Shown here in pieces: positions 8,751-17,360 of a stretch of 64,000 nucleotides of DNA. The DNA comes from Microbacterium sp. SORGH_AS_0862 (lineage in GTDB: Bacteria > Actinomycetota > Actinomycetes > Actinomycetales > Microbacteriaceae), in NCBI RefSeq assembly GCF_030818795.1, contig NZ_JAUTAY010000001.1:1116001-1180000 (forward strand), read 5' to 3'. The notes under the pieces are model-generated. The model saw only the letters and a program-made list of their open reading frames with translations, did not search any database and was not told the DNA's origin. The first letter of the stretch is position 1; each line of letters starts with the position of its first letter. Position numbers and translations under genes: made by a program.

Positions 8751-9716
8751 TCAGGCGCTGTCGCGGACGACGAGGGTCGCGCCGATCGCCTGCGCGGATG
8801 CGGGCTCGTCCGTCTCGATCATGCGCACGAGCACCTCGACGGCGCGGGCGCCCAGCACGTCGAAGTCCTGCCGTACGGTGGTCAACGGCGGGCGGTACTC
8901 GGCGGCGTCCACGATGTCGTCGAAGCCGACGACGGCGACGTCCTCGGGCACACGTCGACCGGCGTCGGCCAGGGCACGCAGCAGCCCGAGGGCCATCTGG
9001 TCGTTCGCGACGAAGACGGCGGATGCGGCCGCGAAGGCGGCGCCGCGCTCGTACCCGGATCGGGAGGTCCAGTCGCCGCGCTCCGGCTCGGGCGCGTCGA
9101 TGCCCGCCGCCGCGAGCTCCTCGCGCCACCCGCGCTCGCGCTCCGACGCCGCGAACGAGGTCACCGGGCCCGCGAGGTGATGCACCGTGCGGTGGCCGGC
9201 GTCCAGCAGATGTCGGGTCGCGAGCCGCGCACCGCCCGCGTGGTCGGTCTGCACGATCGTGAAGCGGTCGTCGGGCGGCGAGTCGACCACGACGAGGCGG
9301 AGCCCCGCGGGCGGCTCGGCGCCGCGGGCGAGTCGCGTCGCCTCGTTGAGGACGACGGCACCGTCGACACCCTGGTCGCGCAGCTGCGAGAAGGCCTCGG
9401 CGATGTCGCGGGTGCCGGCGACCGTGACGATCGCGAGCGCATAGTCGCGTTCGGCGGCGGCCTCCGCGATCGCCTGCAGCATCCGCGAGTTGCCGACGGA
9501 GGCGAGAGTGGAGACGACGAGGCCGATCGTGCGGGTCTGCCCCGTGCGGAGGGCGCGTGCCGCGCGATGCATCCGATAGCCCAGCACGCTCATGGCCGCC
9601 TCAACCCTGGCGCGGGTGGCCGGGTCGACGCGCGGGCTCTGATTCACCACCCGGGACACGGTCTGAGCGGACACGCCCGCGTGCGCGGCGACATCCGCCA
9701 TCGATACTCGAACCAT
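8751..9716 (-). CDS. LacI-family transcriptional regulator of the galT operon
   Basis: A 321-aa repressor with N-terminal HTH (MADVAAHAGVSAQTVSRVVN), hinge helix (ARALRTGQTRTIGLVV), and a sugar-binding core ending in VAVVGFDDIVDAAEYRPPLT. It is divergent from galT. The 53 bp between them hold two similar operator-like sites, one covering the predicted galT transcription start, so repression of galT-galK-GH36 and autoregulation are likely. The ATG at 9716 is used here; the ATG at 9701 is a possible alternative. The inducer is probably galactose or a galactoside, judged only from context. Confidence 0.9.
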   Translation of the reverse strand: MVRVSMADVAAHAGVSAQTVSRVVNQSPRVDPATRARVEAAMSVLGYRMHRAARALRTGQTRTIGLVVSTLASVGNSRMLQAIAEAAAERDYALAIVTVAGTRDIAEAFSQLRDQGVDGAVVLNEATRLARGAEPPAGLRLVVVDSPPDDRFTIVQTDHAGGARLATRHLLDAGHRTVHHLAGPVTSFAASERERGWREELAAAGIDAPEPERGDWTSRSGYERGAAFAAASAVFVANDQMALGLLRALADAGRRVPEDVAVVGFDDIVDAAEYRPPLTTVRQDFDVLGARAVEVLVRMIETDEPASAQAIGATLVVRDSA

Positions 9717-9731
9717 CGCGCCCCCGTCGTC

Positions 9732-9777
9732 ATGTTGACGATATCACGCCCGAAATGTAGCGTGTTATCGTGAACAC
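9732..9777 (+). promoter_or_regulatory. galT promoter with two LacI-type operators, predicted leaderless
   Basis: TTGACG (9735-9740), a 17-bp spacer and TAGCGT (9758-9763) place the transcription start at or next to the GTG start codon at 9770, so the mRNA would have no leader; no Shine-Dalgarno site exists. Two related sites flank this core: GTGATATCGTCAACAT on the minus strand at 9747-9732, and GTGTTATCGTGAACAC on the plus strand at 9762-9777. Both have the central CG of LacI operators. One covers the -35 box, the other the start codon. Confidence 0.7.
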
Positions 9778-10936
9778 ACCTCAGCAGGATGTCGCATTCC
9801 TCGGTGCGGGCGTCGTGAAGCGCCCCATACGCCTCGCCGACGGCCGCGAACTCATCTACTACGACGACCCCGACACGACACTCCCGCCCGAGCGCAGCAT
9901 CGACGCGCGCGAGCTGGCACCGCGTCCCGAGACCGCGACGATGCGCCTCGATGTGCTGACCGGCGACTGGATCTCCATCGCCGCCAACCGTCAGAACCGC
10001 GCATTCCTGCCTCCGGCCGAGCTCGACCCGCTGGCCCCGCAGACGCCCTCGAACCCCTCGGAGATCCCGTCGCGCTACGACGTGGCGGTCTTCGAGAACA
10101 AGTCGCCCTCGTTCGGTCCCGCCCTCGCGGTGGCGACCGACGACGTCCCGGCGGCCGTCGACCCGCCGCAGGGCCTCGCCGACCTGGCCGAGTACGGACT
10201 CGGCCGCACCCGCACGTCCGTGGGGCGCACGGAGGTCGTGTGCTTCAGCCCCGAGCACGCGGGCTCCTTCGGCACCCAGACTGTCACCCGCGCGCGCACC
10301 GTGATCGAGGCCTGGGCGGATCGCACGGCGGCGCTGTCGGCGCTCCCCGGCATCCAGCAGGTCTTCCCGTTCGAGAACCGCGGGCAGGAGATCGGCGTGA
10401 CCCTCCCGCATCCGCACGGCCAGATCTACGCCTATCCGTACGTCACCCCGCGCACGCAGCGGCTGCTGACCGCGCTCGAGCGCACCGGCGACGACCTCTT
10501 CGACCGCATCCTCGAGATGGAGTCGAAGAGCGAACGCATGATCCTCGTCGGCGAGCACTGGAGCGCGTTCGTGCCGTTCGCCGCGCGGTGGCCCCTGGAA
10601 GTGCACCTCGTGCCCCACCGCCACGTCGCCGACTTCGCCGAGACGAGCGACGCCGAGCGCGACGAGCTGGCACCGCTGTACCTGCGGTTGCTGCGAGGGG
10701 TCGATGCGCTCTACGACACGCCGACGCCCTATATCGCGGCCTGGCACCAGGCCCCCGTTCACACCGGCCGCGCCGGCGCTCGCCTGCACCTCGAACTGAC
10801 CTCGCCGCGCCGCGCGGCCGACAAGCTGAAGTACCTCGCCGGGAGCGAGGCGGCCATGGGCGCCTGGATCGGCGACGTCCCGCCCGAGACCGCCGCCGCC
10901 CGCCTGCGCGAGGCCGTAGAAGGAGTATCGCTGTGA
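9770..10936 (+). CDS. galT: Galactose-1-phosphate uridylyltransferase
   Basis: Exchanges UMP between UDP-glucose and galactose 1-phosphate (Leloir pathway), cytosolic. The active-site motif HPHGQIY is at 214-220, with H216 the expected uridylylated nucleophile. A second conserved stretch, EVHLVPHRHVADF, and the C-terminal H-x-Q segment in AWHQAP-V-H are also present. Length (388 aa) fits the actinobacterial form. It starts with GTG at 9770 without a leader, and its stop overlaps the galK start (GTGA). It is controlled by the overlapping LacI-type operators. The gene appears intact. Confidence 0.95.
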   Translation: MNTPQQDVAFLGAGVVKRPIRLADGRELIYYDDPDTTLPPERSIDARELAPRPETATMRLDVLTGDWISIAANRQNRAFLPPAELDPLAPQTPSNPSEIPSRYDVAVFENKSPSFGPALAVATDDVPAAVDPPQGLADLAEYGLGRTRTSVGRTEVVCFSPEHAGSFGTQTVTRARTVIEAWADRTAALSALPGIQQVFPFENRGQEIGVTLPHPHGQIYAYPYVTPRTQRLLTALERTGDDLFDRILEMESKSERMILVGEHWSAFVPFAARWPLEVHLVPHRHVADFAETSDAERDELAPLYLRLLRGVDALYDTPTPYIAAWHQAPVHTGRAGARLHLELTSPRRAADKLKYLAGSEAAMGAWIGDVPPETAAARLREAVEGVSL

Positions 10937-12121
10937 CCCCGATGGATGCGGCCGCCGCCGCCCGCGACCTGTTCGTCGAACTGACCGGCCACGAGCCCAT
11001 CGGCCACTGGTCGGCGCCGGGCCGGGTGAACCTGATCGGCGAGCACACCGACTACAACGACGGCTTCGTGCTGCCGTTCGCGATCGAGCACCGCACGCAC
11101 GTGCAGCTGGGTCTGCGCGAGGACGGCCGCATCCGCGTCGTCTCGACGTTCGACCCGGTGCCCGTGGAGGTCGCGCTCGACCAGCTCGACGCGCTCTTCC
11201 CCGAGGGGCGCGACGACGTTCCCGAGTGGTCCACGTACCCGCTCGGCGTCGCGTGGGCGCTGTTGGCGGCGTCGGGCCGGGATGCCGCGAGCCTGACGGG
11301 CGTCGACATCGCGATCGCCTCCGACGTCCCGGTCGGGGCGGGATTGTCGTCCTCCGCAGCGATCGAGGGCGCGACCGCATCCGCTCTCAACGACGTGTGG
11401 GAGCTGGGACTGGACCGCGTCACCCTCGCCAAGGTCGGCCGCGTCGCCGAGAACGAGGCCGTCGGCGCCCCTACCGGAATCATGGACCAGATGGCCTCGA
11501 TGCTCGGCGAGCAGGATGCGGCGATCTTCCTCGACTGCCGCACCGCTCGACACCACGGTCGTCGACCTCGGTTTCGCGACCGCGGGCCTCGAGCTGCTGG
11601 TCATGGACACGAACGTGAAGCACTCGCACTCGACCGGCGGCTACCGCGAGCGCCGCGCGTCGTGCGAGCTCGGCGCCTCCATCATGGGTGTCCCGGCCCT
11701 TCGCGACGTGCGCGTCGAGGACCTCGTAGGAGCACGAACGAAGACCGACGACGTGACGTTCCGTCGGATGCGGCACGTCGTGACCGAGGATCAGCGCGTG
11801 CTCGACACGGTTCGAACGCTCCGCGAACAGGGTCCGCGAGCCATCGGCGAGCTGCTGCTCGCCTCCCACGCATCCATGCGCGACGACTTCGAGATCTCGG
11901 TGCCCGAGCTCGACACCGCGGTCGAGGCGGCCATGGCAGCCGGTGCGATCGGCGCACGCATGACCGGCGGCGGCTTCGGCGGCGCGGCCATCGCGCTCGT
12001 CGATGCAGACCGGATCGATACGGTGTCGGATGCGGTGCGCCGAGCCTTCGCCGACGCCGGGTTCGCCGCGCCGACGATCTTCACCGTGATCCCGTCGGCC
12101 GGCGCGCACCGCGACGCCTGA
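10933..12121 (+). pseudogene. galK: Galactokinase, interrupted by a frameshift
   Basis: Phosphorylates galactose to galactose 1-phosphate (GHMP kinase family). The first ~203 codons from GTG 10933 are normal: the signature GRVNLIGEHTDYNDGF (residues 31-46) and the ATP loop GAGLSSSAAIE are intact. AGGAG stands 7 nt before the GTG, which overlaps the galT stop. After DCR at 11533-11541 the frame is lost. The remainder (PLDTTVVDLGF to the C-terminal MTGGGFGGAAI motif) continues one base later and ends at 12121. One extra base near 11542, or two missing ones, explains this. It is either a real inactivating mutation or a sequencing error; the rest of the gene shows no decay, which slightly favours an error. 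Confidence 0.88.
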
Positions 12122-12161
12122 CCGGACCCCGCCGACCCACCGCCCGCGCGAAGGAGCATCG

Positions 12162-14351
12162 ATGCACCGCGACGACGACACGACGGCGTACCTGCGCGCC
12201 GCGGGTGTGAGCCTGCTGATCGAGCTCACCGACCCGGTTCCCCGCATCCTGCACTGGGGAGCGGATCTCGGCGACGCCACCGATCTCGGCGCGGGCATGC
12301 GTCTCACGGGTGTTCCCGCCGTGCTGAACAACGCGCTGGATGCGACACGCACGCTCACGATCTGGCCGACCGAGCGCGACGGCTGGTCGGGGAGCCCCGC
12401 GCAGGCGGGCCATGCAGCCGGCGCCGCCACGACACCCCGGCCCCGCCTCGTGGATGCGCACGTGTCGCACGACGAGGCGGGCGGCGGCCGGATCCGCATC
12501 CTGATGCGCGATGAGGTGACCAGCCTGGACAGCGAGGCGACATACACCCTCGACCGCTTCGGTGTGCTGAGCGTCGCGCTCTCCCTCACGCGCCCGGCCG
12601 AGGGCGGCGCGGACGCACCTTACGACCTGGAGGCGCTGCGCGCCCTCATGCCCGTGCCTGCCCGCGCGAGCGAAGTGCTCGACTTCTCCGGCAAATGGGT
12701 ACGCGAACGCTCGCCCCAGCGCGGGGCCCTGCGCGACGGCAGCCACGTGCGGCGCGCCCGGCGCGGCAAGCCCGGGCACGACTCACCGTTCCTGCTCACG
12801 CTGGGAACGCCGGGCTTCGGCTTCGGGCACGGTGAGCTCTGGAGCGCGCACCTCGCCTTCTCGGGCGACGCCGAGTACCTCGCCGAGAGGCTGCCCGAGA
12901 GCGCGGGGGCGCTGCGTTCGGTCATCGGCGTCGGCGAACTGCTCCGAGCCGGCGAGATCCGCCTCACCCCCGGCGAACGCTACGACGCGCCGCTCGCGAT
13001 CTTCACCTGGTCGGATGCGGGTCTCGACGGCCTCTCGGATCGCCTGCACCGGCGTCTGCGCGCGCGGGCGACGCATCCCTCCTCGCCGCGCCCACTGACG
13101 CTCAACACCTGGGAAGCGGTCTACTTCGACCACGACCTGACGCGCCTGTCGGCGCTCGTCGAGCGCGCCTCGGCAGTCGGCGTGGAACGCCTCGTGCTGG
13201 ACGACGGCTGGTTCCGCCACCGCCGATCCGACCGCGCCGGTCTCGGCGACTGGTACGTCGACGAGGACGTCTGGCCCGAGGGGCTCGAACCCCTCGTGAC
13301 GCAGGTGCGCGCCGCGGGCATGCAGTTCGGCCTCTGGTTCGAACCGGAGATGATCAGTCCCGACTCCGACCTGGCTCGCGAGCATCCGGAGTGGATCCTC
13401 GCGCCTGCCGAAGGGCTCGGCGGCACGTCACGGCACCAGCAGGTGCTCGACATCGCCCGCCCCGAGGCGTGGACATACCTCTTGGAGCGCATCAGCGCGC
13501 TGGTCGCGGCGTATGACATCGACTACCTCAAGTGGGATCACAACCGCGATCTGCTCGAGGCCGTCGCACACCGCGGCGACGGCGACCGACCCGCGGTCCA
13601 CAGGCAGACCCGCGCGCTGTACCGATTGCTCGACGAGCTGCGACGCCGGCATCCCGGTCTCGAGATCGAGACGTGTTCCGCGGGCGGCGGGCGTGTGGAT
13701 CTCGGCATCCTGGAGCGCACCGACCGCGTGTGGGCCTCCGACTGCAACGATCCCGTCGAGCGCTCGCAGATCGAACGCTGGACCCGGCTGATCGTGCCGC
13801 CCGAGCTGATCGGCTCCCACCTGGGCGATGTCGAGGCGCACACGACCTCCCGCGTCACCGACCTGTCGTTCCGCTTCGTCACGGCGCTCACCGCGCACGC
13901 GGGCATCGAGGCGGACCTCACGCGCCAGGACGACGCGCAGCTGGCGGCGACCCGCGCCTGGGCCGACCTCTACAGGGAACTGCGCCCTCTGGTGCACAGC
14001 GGCCGCGTCGTCAATGCGGACCTCGTCGACGACGCGACGCAGCTCACGGGAATCATCGCGCAGGACGGGTCGCGCGCGCTCTTCACCTGGGCACGGCTGG
14101 CGAGCTCCGCCGACGGCCAGGTAGGCCGCATCCCGTTCCCCGGACTCGATGCGAAGGCGCGTTACGGCGTCCGCATCCGCACCGAGATCGGGCAGGCGAA
14201 GCGCCGCGACGTCACACCCCCGGAGTGGATCAGCCGTGCCCTGGAGGAAGAGGTCGTGCTGCCCGGGGCCGTGCTGGCGACAGCGGGCGTCCCGCTGCCG
14301 ACGCTCGACCCGCAGCAGGCGATGCTCTTCGACGTGCGACGCCTCGACTGA
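12162..14351 (+). CDS. GH36 alpha-galactosidase
   Basis: Cleaves terminal alpha-galactose from melibiose- or raffinose-type sugars; 729 aa, the normal length of bacterial GH36 enzymes, without signal peptide, so intracellular. The N-terminal beta-supersandwich is followed by the barrel, starting near LNTWEAVYFDHD. The nucleophile is D459 in YLKWDHNRDL and the acid/base D527 in WASDCNDP. The WFEPEMIS and ETCSAGGGRVDLGIL segments are further family marks. AAGGAG lies 5 nt before the ATG, 40 bp after galK, so it is the third gene of the operon. It supplies galactose to the same Leloir enzymes. A 28-bp hairpin follows. Confidence 0.95.
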   Translation: MHRDDDTTAYLRAAGVSLLIELTDPVPRILHWGADLGDATDLGAGMRLTGVPAVLNNALDATRTLTIWPTERDGWSGSPAQAGHAAGAATTPRPRLVDAHVSHDEAGGGRIRILMRDEVTSLDSEATYTLDRFGVLSVALSLTRPAEGGADAPYDLEALRALMPVPARASEVLDFSGKWVRERSPQRGALRDGSHVRRARRGKPGHDSPFLLTLGTPGFGFGHGELWSAHLAFSGDAEYLAERLPESAGALRSVIGVGELLRAGEIRLTPGERYDAPLAIFTWSDAGLDGLSDRLHRRLRARATHPSSPRPLTLNTWEAVYFDHDLTRLSALVERASAVGVERLVLDDGWFRHRRSDRAGLGDWYVDEDVWPEGLEPLVTQVRAAGMQFGLWFEPEMISPDSDLAREHPEWILAPAEGLGGTSRHQQVLDIARPEAWTYLLERISALVAAYDIDYLKWDHNRDLLEAVAHRGDGDRPAVHRQTRALYRLLDELRRRHPGLEIETCSAGGGRVDLGILERTDRVWASDCNDPVERSQIERWTRLIVPPELIGSHLGDVEAHTTSRVTDLSFRFVTALTAHAGIEADLTRQDDAQLAATRAWADLYRELRPLVHSGRVVNADLVDDATQLTGIIAQDGSRALFTWARLASSADGQVGRIPFPGLDAKARYGVRIRTEIGQAKRRDVTPPEWISRALEEEVVLPGAVLATAGVPLPTLDPQQAMLFDVRRLD

Positions 14352-14366
14352 ACGCGCCGCCCCGGA

Positions 14367-14436
14367 GCGGAGGGGATGCGGTGAGCGGAGCGCGCCTCGA
14401 GGGATGCACGCGCTCCGCTCACCGGATCCCCTCCGC
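14367..14436. terminator. Long hairpin terminator between convergent genes
   Basis: The 28-nt arm at 14367-14394 pairs with 14409-14436 with one mismatch; the loop is 14 nt. The mismatch falls inside a GGATGCGG word on the left arm (GGATCCGG on the right). It separates the GH36 gene from the GH3 gene read from the other strand. Confidence 0.8.
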
Positions 14437-14452
14437 TCACCGCACCTGGGCG

Positions 14453-16663
14453 TCAGGCGTTGCCGGCAGCGATCAGCTCGTCGACCTGCTGCTCGCTCAC
14501 GGGCGCGTTCGGGAAGGCGGCGAGGCGGCCGATCGGGAACGACGCCATCATCTTGATCATCCCCGCGTCGTCACCGAACATCGCGGTGATCGCCGGGCCG
14601 ATGACAGGAGCCGTTGCCGGATTGTCCAGCAGCTCGCCGATCGACGACTCGCGCGACAGCCGCGGACGCACCTCGTCGCCTGCCAGCTCGAGCGCGACGG
14701 ACGAGCGGATGTCGCGACTCGACGCTGCGACCTCGAAGACGTACTCGCCCGGCTCCACGACCCAGCCCTCGACGCGGATGTCCCAGTAGGCGAGGTCGCT
14801 AAGGCGGACGATCAGCTCGGCCGTGCGGGTCTCGCCCGCATCCAGCGCGACCGACAGGAACGACTTCAGCTCCCGGGGCGCCCGCTGCACGGCGGAAGCG
14901 GGCAGCGAGGAGTACACCTGCACGATCTCGCGCCCGGCGACGTCCCCGGTGTTGGTGACGTCGACCCGTACGCGCACGTCGCCCGCCTCGGTGATCTCGG
15001 CGGCGGCATCCCCGTAGGCGAAGCTCGTGTAGGAGAGGCCGTGTCCGAACGGGAAGGCGACGTCCTTCGCGGCCGCGTCGAAGCCGCGATAGCCGACGAG
15101 GAGGCCCTCGCCGTAGCGGACGTGGCCGAACTCCCCCGGGAAGCTGCCGTAGGAGGGGGTGTCCTCCAGCCGCAGCGGAATCGTCTCGGTGAGCTTTGCC
15201 GACGGGTTGACGTCGCCGAAGAGCACGTCCGCCGTAGCAGAGCCCCCGGCCTGGCCGAGCAGCCACCCCTCGAGGATCGCCGGCACCCGCTCGGCGAAGG
15301 GCAGTGCGACGACGCCGCCGTTGGAGAGCACGACGACCACGTTCCGGTTGGCCTTCACGATCTCGTCGACGAGAGCGAGCTGCACGGCGGGCAGATCGAT
15401 GTGCGTGCGGTCGAACCCCTCGGACTCTTCCGCTGCCGGAAGGCCCAGGAACAGCACGACGCGTTCGGCGGATGCGGCGGCGGCCACCGCTTCGGCGCGC
15501 AGCGCCTCCGCATCCCCTCTGCCGTCGAAGGTGAAGCCCGCTGCGTACGCGACCTCGCTCTCAGCTGCCTCGCGGATCGCGTCGAGGGCCGCATCCACCC
15601 GCGTCGGGTTGATGAGCGAGGACCCCGCGCCCTGGAAGCGCGGCTCGGCGGCGAATGCACCGATGACGGCGATGCGTTGCGAGCGACCGAGCGGGAGGAT
15701 GCCCCCGTCGTTCTTCAACAGCACGATCGAGCGACCGGCCGCCTCGCGGGCGAGTGCGTGGTGTGCGTCGACGTCCAGCGTCCCGGATGCGGCGGCCCGC
15801 GCTTCGGCCTTACGTACGAGCTCGAGCACGCGGCCGGCGGCGAGATCCACGGCGGCCTCGTCCAGCGAGCCGTCTCTCACGGCGGCGACGAGCTGCGCGT
15901 CGGTGCGTCCGCCGCTCGAGGGCATCTCGAGGTCGAGCCCCGCCATGACGCCGGCGACGCGGTCGTTGACTGCGCCCCAGTCTGAGACGACGAGCCCTTC
16001 GAAGCCCCACTCGCCGCGGAGCACGGAGGTGAGCAGCCAGGGATCCTCGGAGGCGTAGACGCCGTTGATGCGGTTGTACGAGCACATGACCGTCCACGGC
16101 TGCGCGTCTTCCACGACGCGCTGGAAGCCGCGCAGGTAGATCTCGCGTAGCGGCCGGGGATCGACGTCGCTCGAGACGCGGAGCCGGTCGGTCTCCTGGT
16201 TGTTCGCGGCGAAGTGCTTGAGCGAGGCTCCGACGCCACGCGACTGGATGCCGCGCACGAGGCCGGCTCCCATGACGCCCGACACGATCGGATCCTCGGA
16301 GAAGTACTCGAAGTTGCGGCCACACAGCGGCGAACGCTTGATGTTGACGCCGGGGCCGAGGATCACGGCGACGTCCTCGAGCGCGGACTCCGCCCCCAGG
16401 GCGACGCCCACCCGCTCCGCGAGCTCCGGGTCGAACGACGAGCCCAGGCCCACGGCGGGCGGGAAGCACGTGGCGGGAACGCTCTGCGCGAGACCGAGAT
16501 GGTCGCTCGCCGCCGACTGCTTGCGCAATCCGTGGGGCCCGTCGGTCATCATGATCGAGGGCACCCCGACCCGGACGATCGGCTTGGTGGTCCAGAAATC
16601 GCGGCCGCTAGTGAGCGAAGCCTTCTCCTCGAGCGTCAGCTCGGCGGGGGACACATCCGTCAT
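14453..16663 (-). CDS. GH3 beta-glucosidase
   Basis: Retaining beta-glycosidase of family 3, 736 aa and no signal peptide. It has the (alpha/beta)8 domain with nucleophile D228 in GLVVSDWGAV and the KHFAANNQE motif (149-157), then the alpha/beta sandwich (from about 330, RSIVLLKND), then a fibronectin-III-like domain (FLSVALDAGE...), and a short C-terminal extension of about 75 residues. AAGGAG is 4 nt before the ATG at 16663. It is divergent from a TetR gene; the shared promoter contains an imperfect inverted repeat that could bind that TetR. Substrates are probably plant beta-glucosides or cello-oligosaccharides. Confidence 0.94.
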   Translation of the reverse strand: MTDVSPAELTLEEKASLTSGRDFWTTKPIVRVGVPSIMMTDGPHGLRKQSAASDHLGLAQSVPATCFPPAVGLGSSFDPELAERVGVALGAESALEDVAVILGPGVNIKRSPLCGRNFEYFSEDPIVSGVMGAGLVRGIQSRGVGASLKHFAANNQETDRLRVSSDVDPRPLREIYLRGFQRVVEDAQPWTVMCSYNRINGVYASEDPWLLTSVLRGEWGFEGLVVSDWGAVNDRVAGVMAGLDLEMPSSGGRTDAQLVAAVRDGSLDEAAVDLAAGRVLELVRKAEARAAASGTLDVDAHHALAREAAGRSIVLLKNDGGILPLGRSQRIAVIGAFAAEPRFQGAGSSLINPTRVDAALDAIREAAESEVAYAAGFTFDGRGDAEALRAEAVAAAASAERVVLFLGLPAAEESEGFDRTHIDLPAVQLALVDEIVKANRNVVVVLSNGGVVALPFAERVPAILEGWLLGQAGGSATADVLFGDVNPSAKLTETIPLRLEDTPSYGSFPGEFGHVRYGEGLLVGYRGFDAAAKDVAFPFGHGLSYTSFAYGDAAAEITEAGDVRVRVDVTNTGDVAGREIVQVYSSLPASAVQRAPRELKSFLSVALDAGETRTAELIVRLSDLAYWDIRVEGWVVEPGEYVFEVAASSRDIRSSVALELAGDEVRPRLSRESSIGELLDNPATAPVIGPAITAMFGDDAGMIKMMASFPIGRLAAFPNAPVSEQQVDELIAAGNA

Positions 16664-16701
16664 GGTGCTCCTTCGTGATCACGGCGCTGCTCCGCGCCGA
16701 C

Positions 16702-16746
16702 GCGAAAAGCTTATGTCGCTCGGTTTTCGTCGCACAAGCGGTTTCG
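16702..16746. promoter_or_regulatory. Divergent promoter and candidate TetR operator
   Basis: CGAAAAGCTTATG (16702-16714) and CACAAGCGGTTTCG (16733-16746) form an imperfect inverted repeat. On the minus strand TTGTGC (16737-16732), a 17-bp spacer and CATAAG (16714-16709) give a reasonable promoter for the GH3 gene. On the plus strand TATCCT (16751-16756) lies 7 nt before the TetR ATG, suggesting a leaderless transcript. Confidence 0.5.
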
Positions 16747-16763
16747 GGCATATCCTCGGGGAC

Positions 16764-17360
16764 ATGACGCAACGGGGGTCCTATGCGAAGGGCGTCGCCC
16801 GGCGCGAGCAAATCCTCGAGGCGGCGCTGGCCGTGATCGCCCGCGAGGGCTACCGCGCCGCATCCGTGCGCGAGATCGCGGACGCCGTCGGACTCAGCCA
16901 GGCGGGTCTGCTGCACTACTTCGACAGCAAGGAGCACCTGTTCGTCGAGATCCTCCGCAAGCGCGACGAGCTCGACCTGCGTACCTACCATCCCGCAGGC
17001 ACGGAGGACGTGCCTGCGGCGTACGAGCGGATGATCGCGCACAACGCCCAGGTCCCCGGGCTCGTGCACCTGTTCGCGCGGATGTCGGTGGAGGCGAGCG
17101 ATCCCGCGCATCCGGCGCACGCGTACTTCGCCGACCGCACCGCCGGATTCCTCGACGGCCTGCGCGACTGGTTCCAGCACGCGGTCGATGCCGGGCGGAT
17201 GGCACCCGACATGTCGCCCGCCACCGCCAGCAGGCTCGTGCAGGCCGCGTGGGACGGCGCGCAGCTCCAGTGGCTGCTGGACCCCTCGGTCGACATGGCC
17301 GCGATCGTCCGCGCCGCGTTCCACAGCGCTCTCACCGGACGCGAGGCGCAGCTGCGATGA
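16764..17360 (+). CDS. TetR-family transcriptional regulator
   Basis: A 198-aa repressor with the N-terminal TetR HTH (SVREIADAVGLSQAGLLHYF then D-S-K-E-H-L-F) and an all-helical ligand domain. The ATG at 16764 is preceded by TATCCT at 7 nt, not by a ribosome-binding site. Its stop overlaps the next gene's ATG (ATGA), coupling it to a carboxylesterase, while the GH3 beta-glucosidase gene is divergent. It probably controls one or both neighbours through the inverted repeat at 16702-16746. The ligand is unknown. Confidence 0.9.
   Translation: MTQRGSYAKGVARREQILEAALAVIAREGYRAASVREIADAVGLSQAGLLHYFDSKEHLFVEILRKRDELDLRTYHPAGTEDVPAAYERMIAHNAQVPGLVHLFARMSVEASDPAHPAHAYFADRTAGFLDGLRDWFQHAVDAGRMAPDMSPATASRLVQAAWDGAQLQWLLDPSVDMAAIVRAAFHSALTGREAQLR

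Noticed and set aside
8535..9773. Plus-strand protein opposite the second LacI gene
   Set aside because: It is antisense to a clear LacI regulator and crosses its promoter.
11516..12121. Second half of galK as an independent gene
   Set aside because: It starts in the middle of the conserved kinase fold with no ribosome-binding site; a frameshifted single gene is simpler.
16200..16763. Longer N-terminal part of the TetR gene
   Set aside because: The upstream frame overlaps the GH3 gene in antisense; the TetR HTH begins shortly after ATG 16764.
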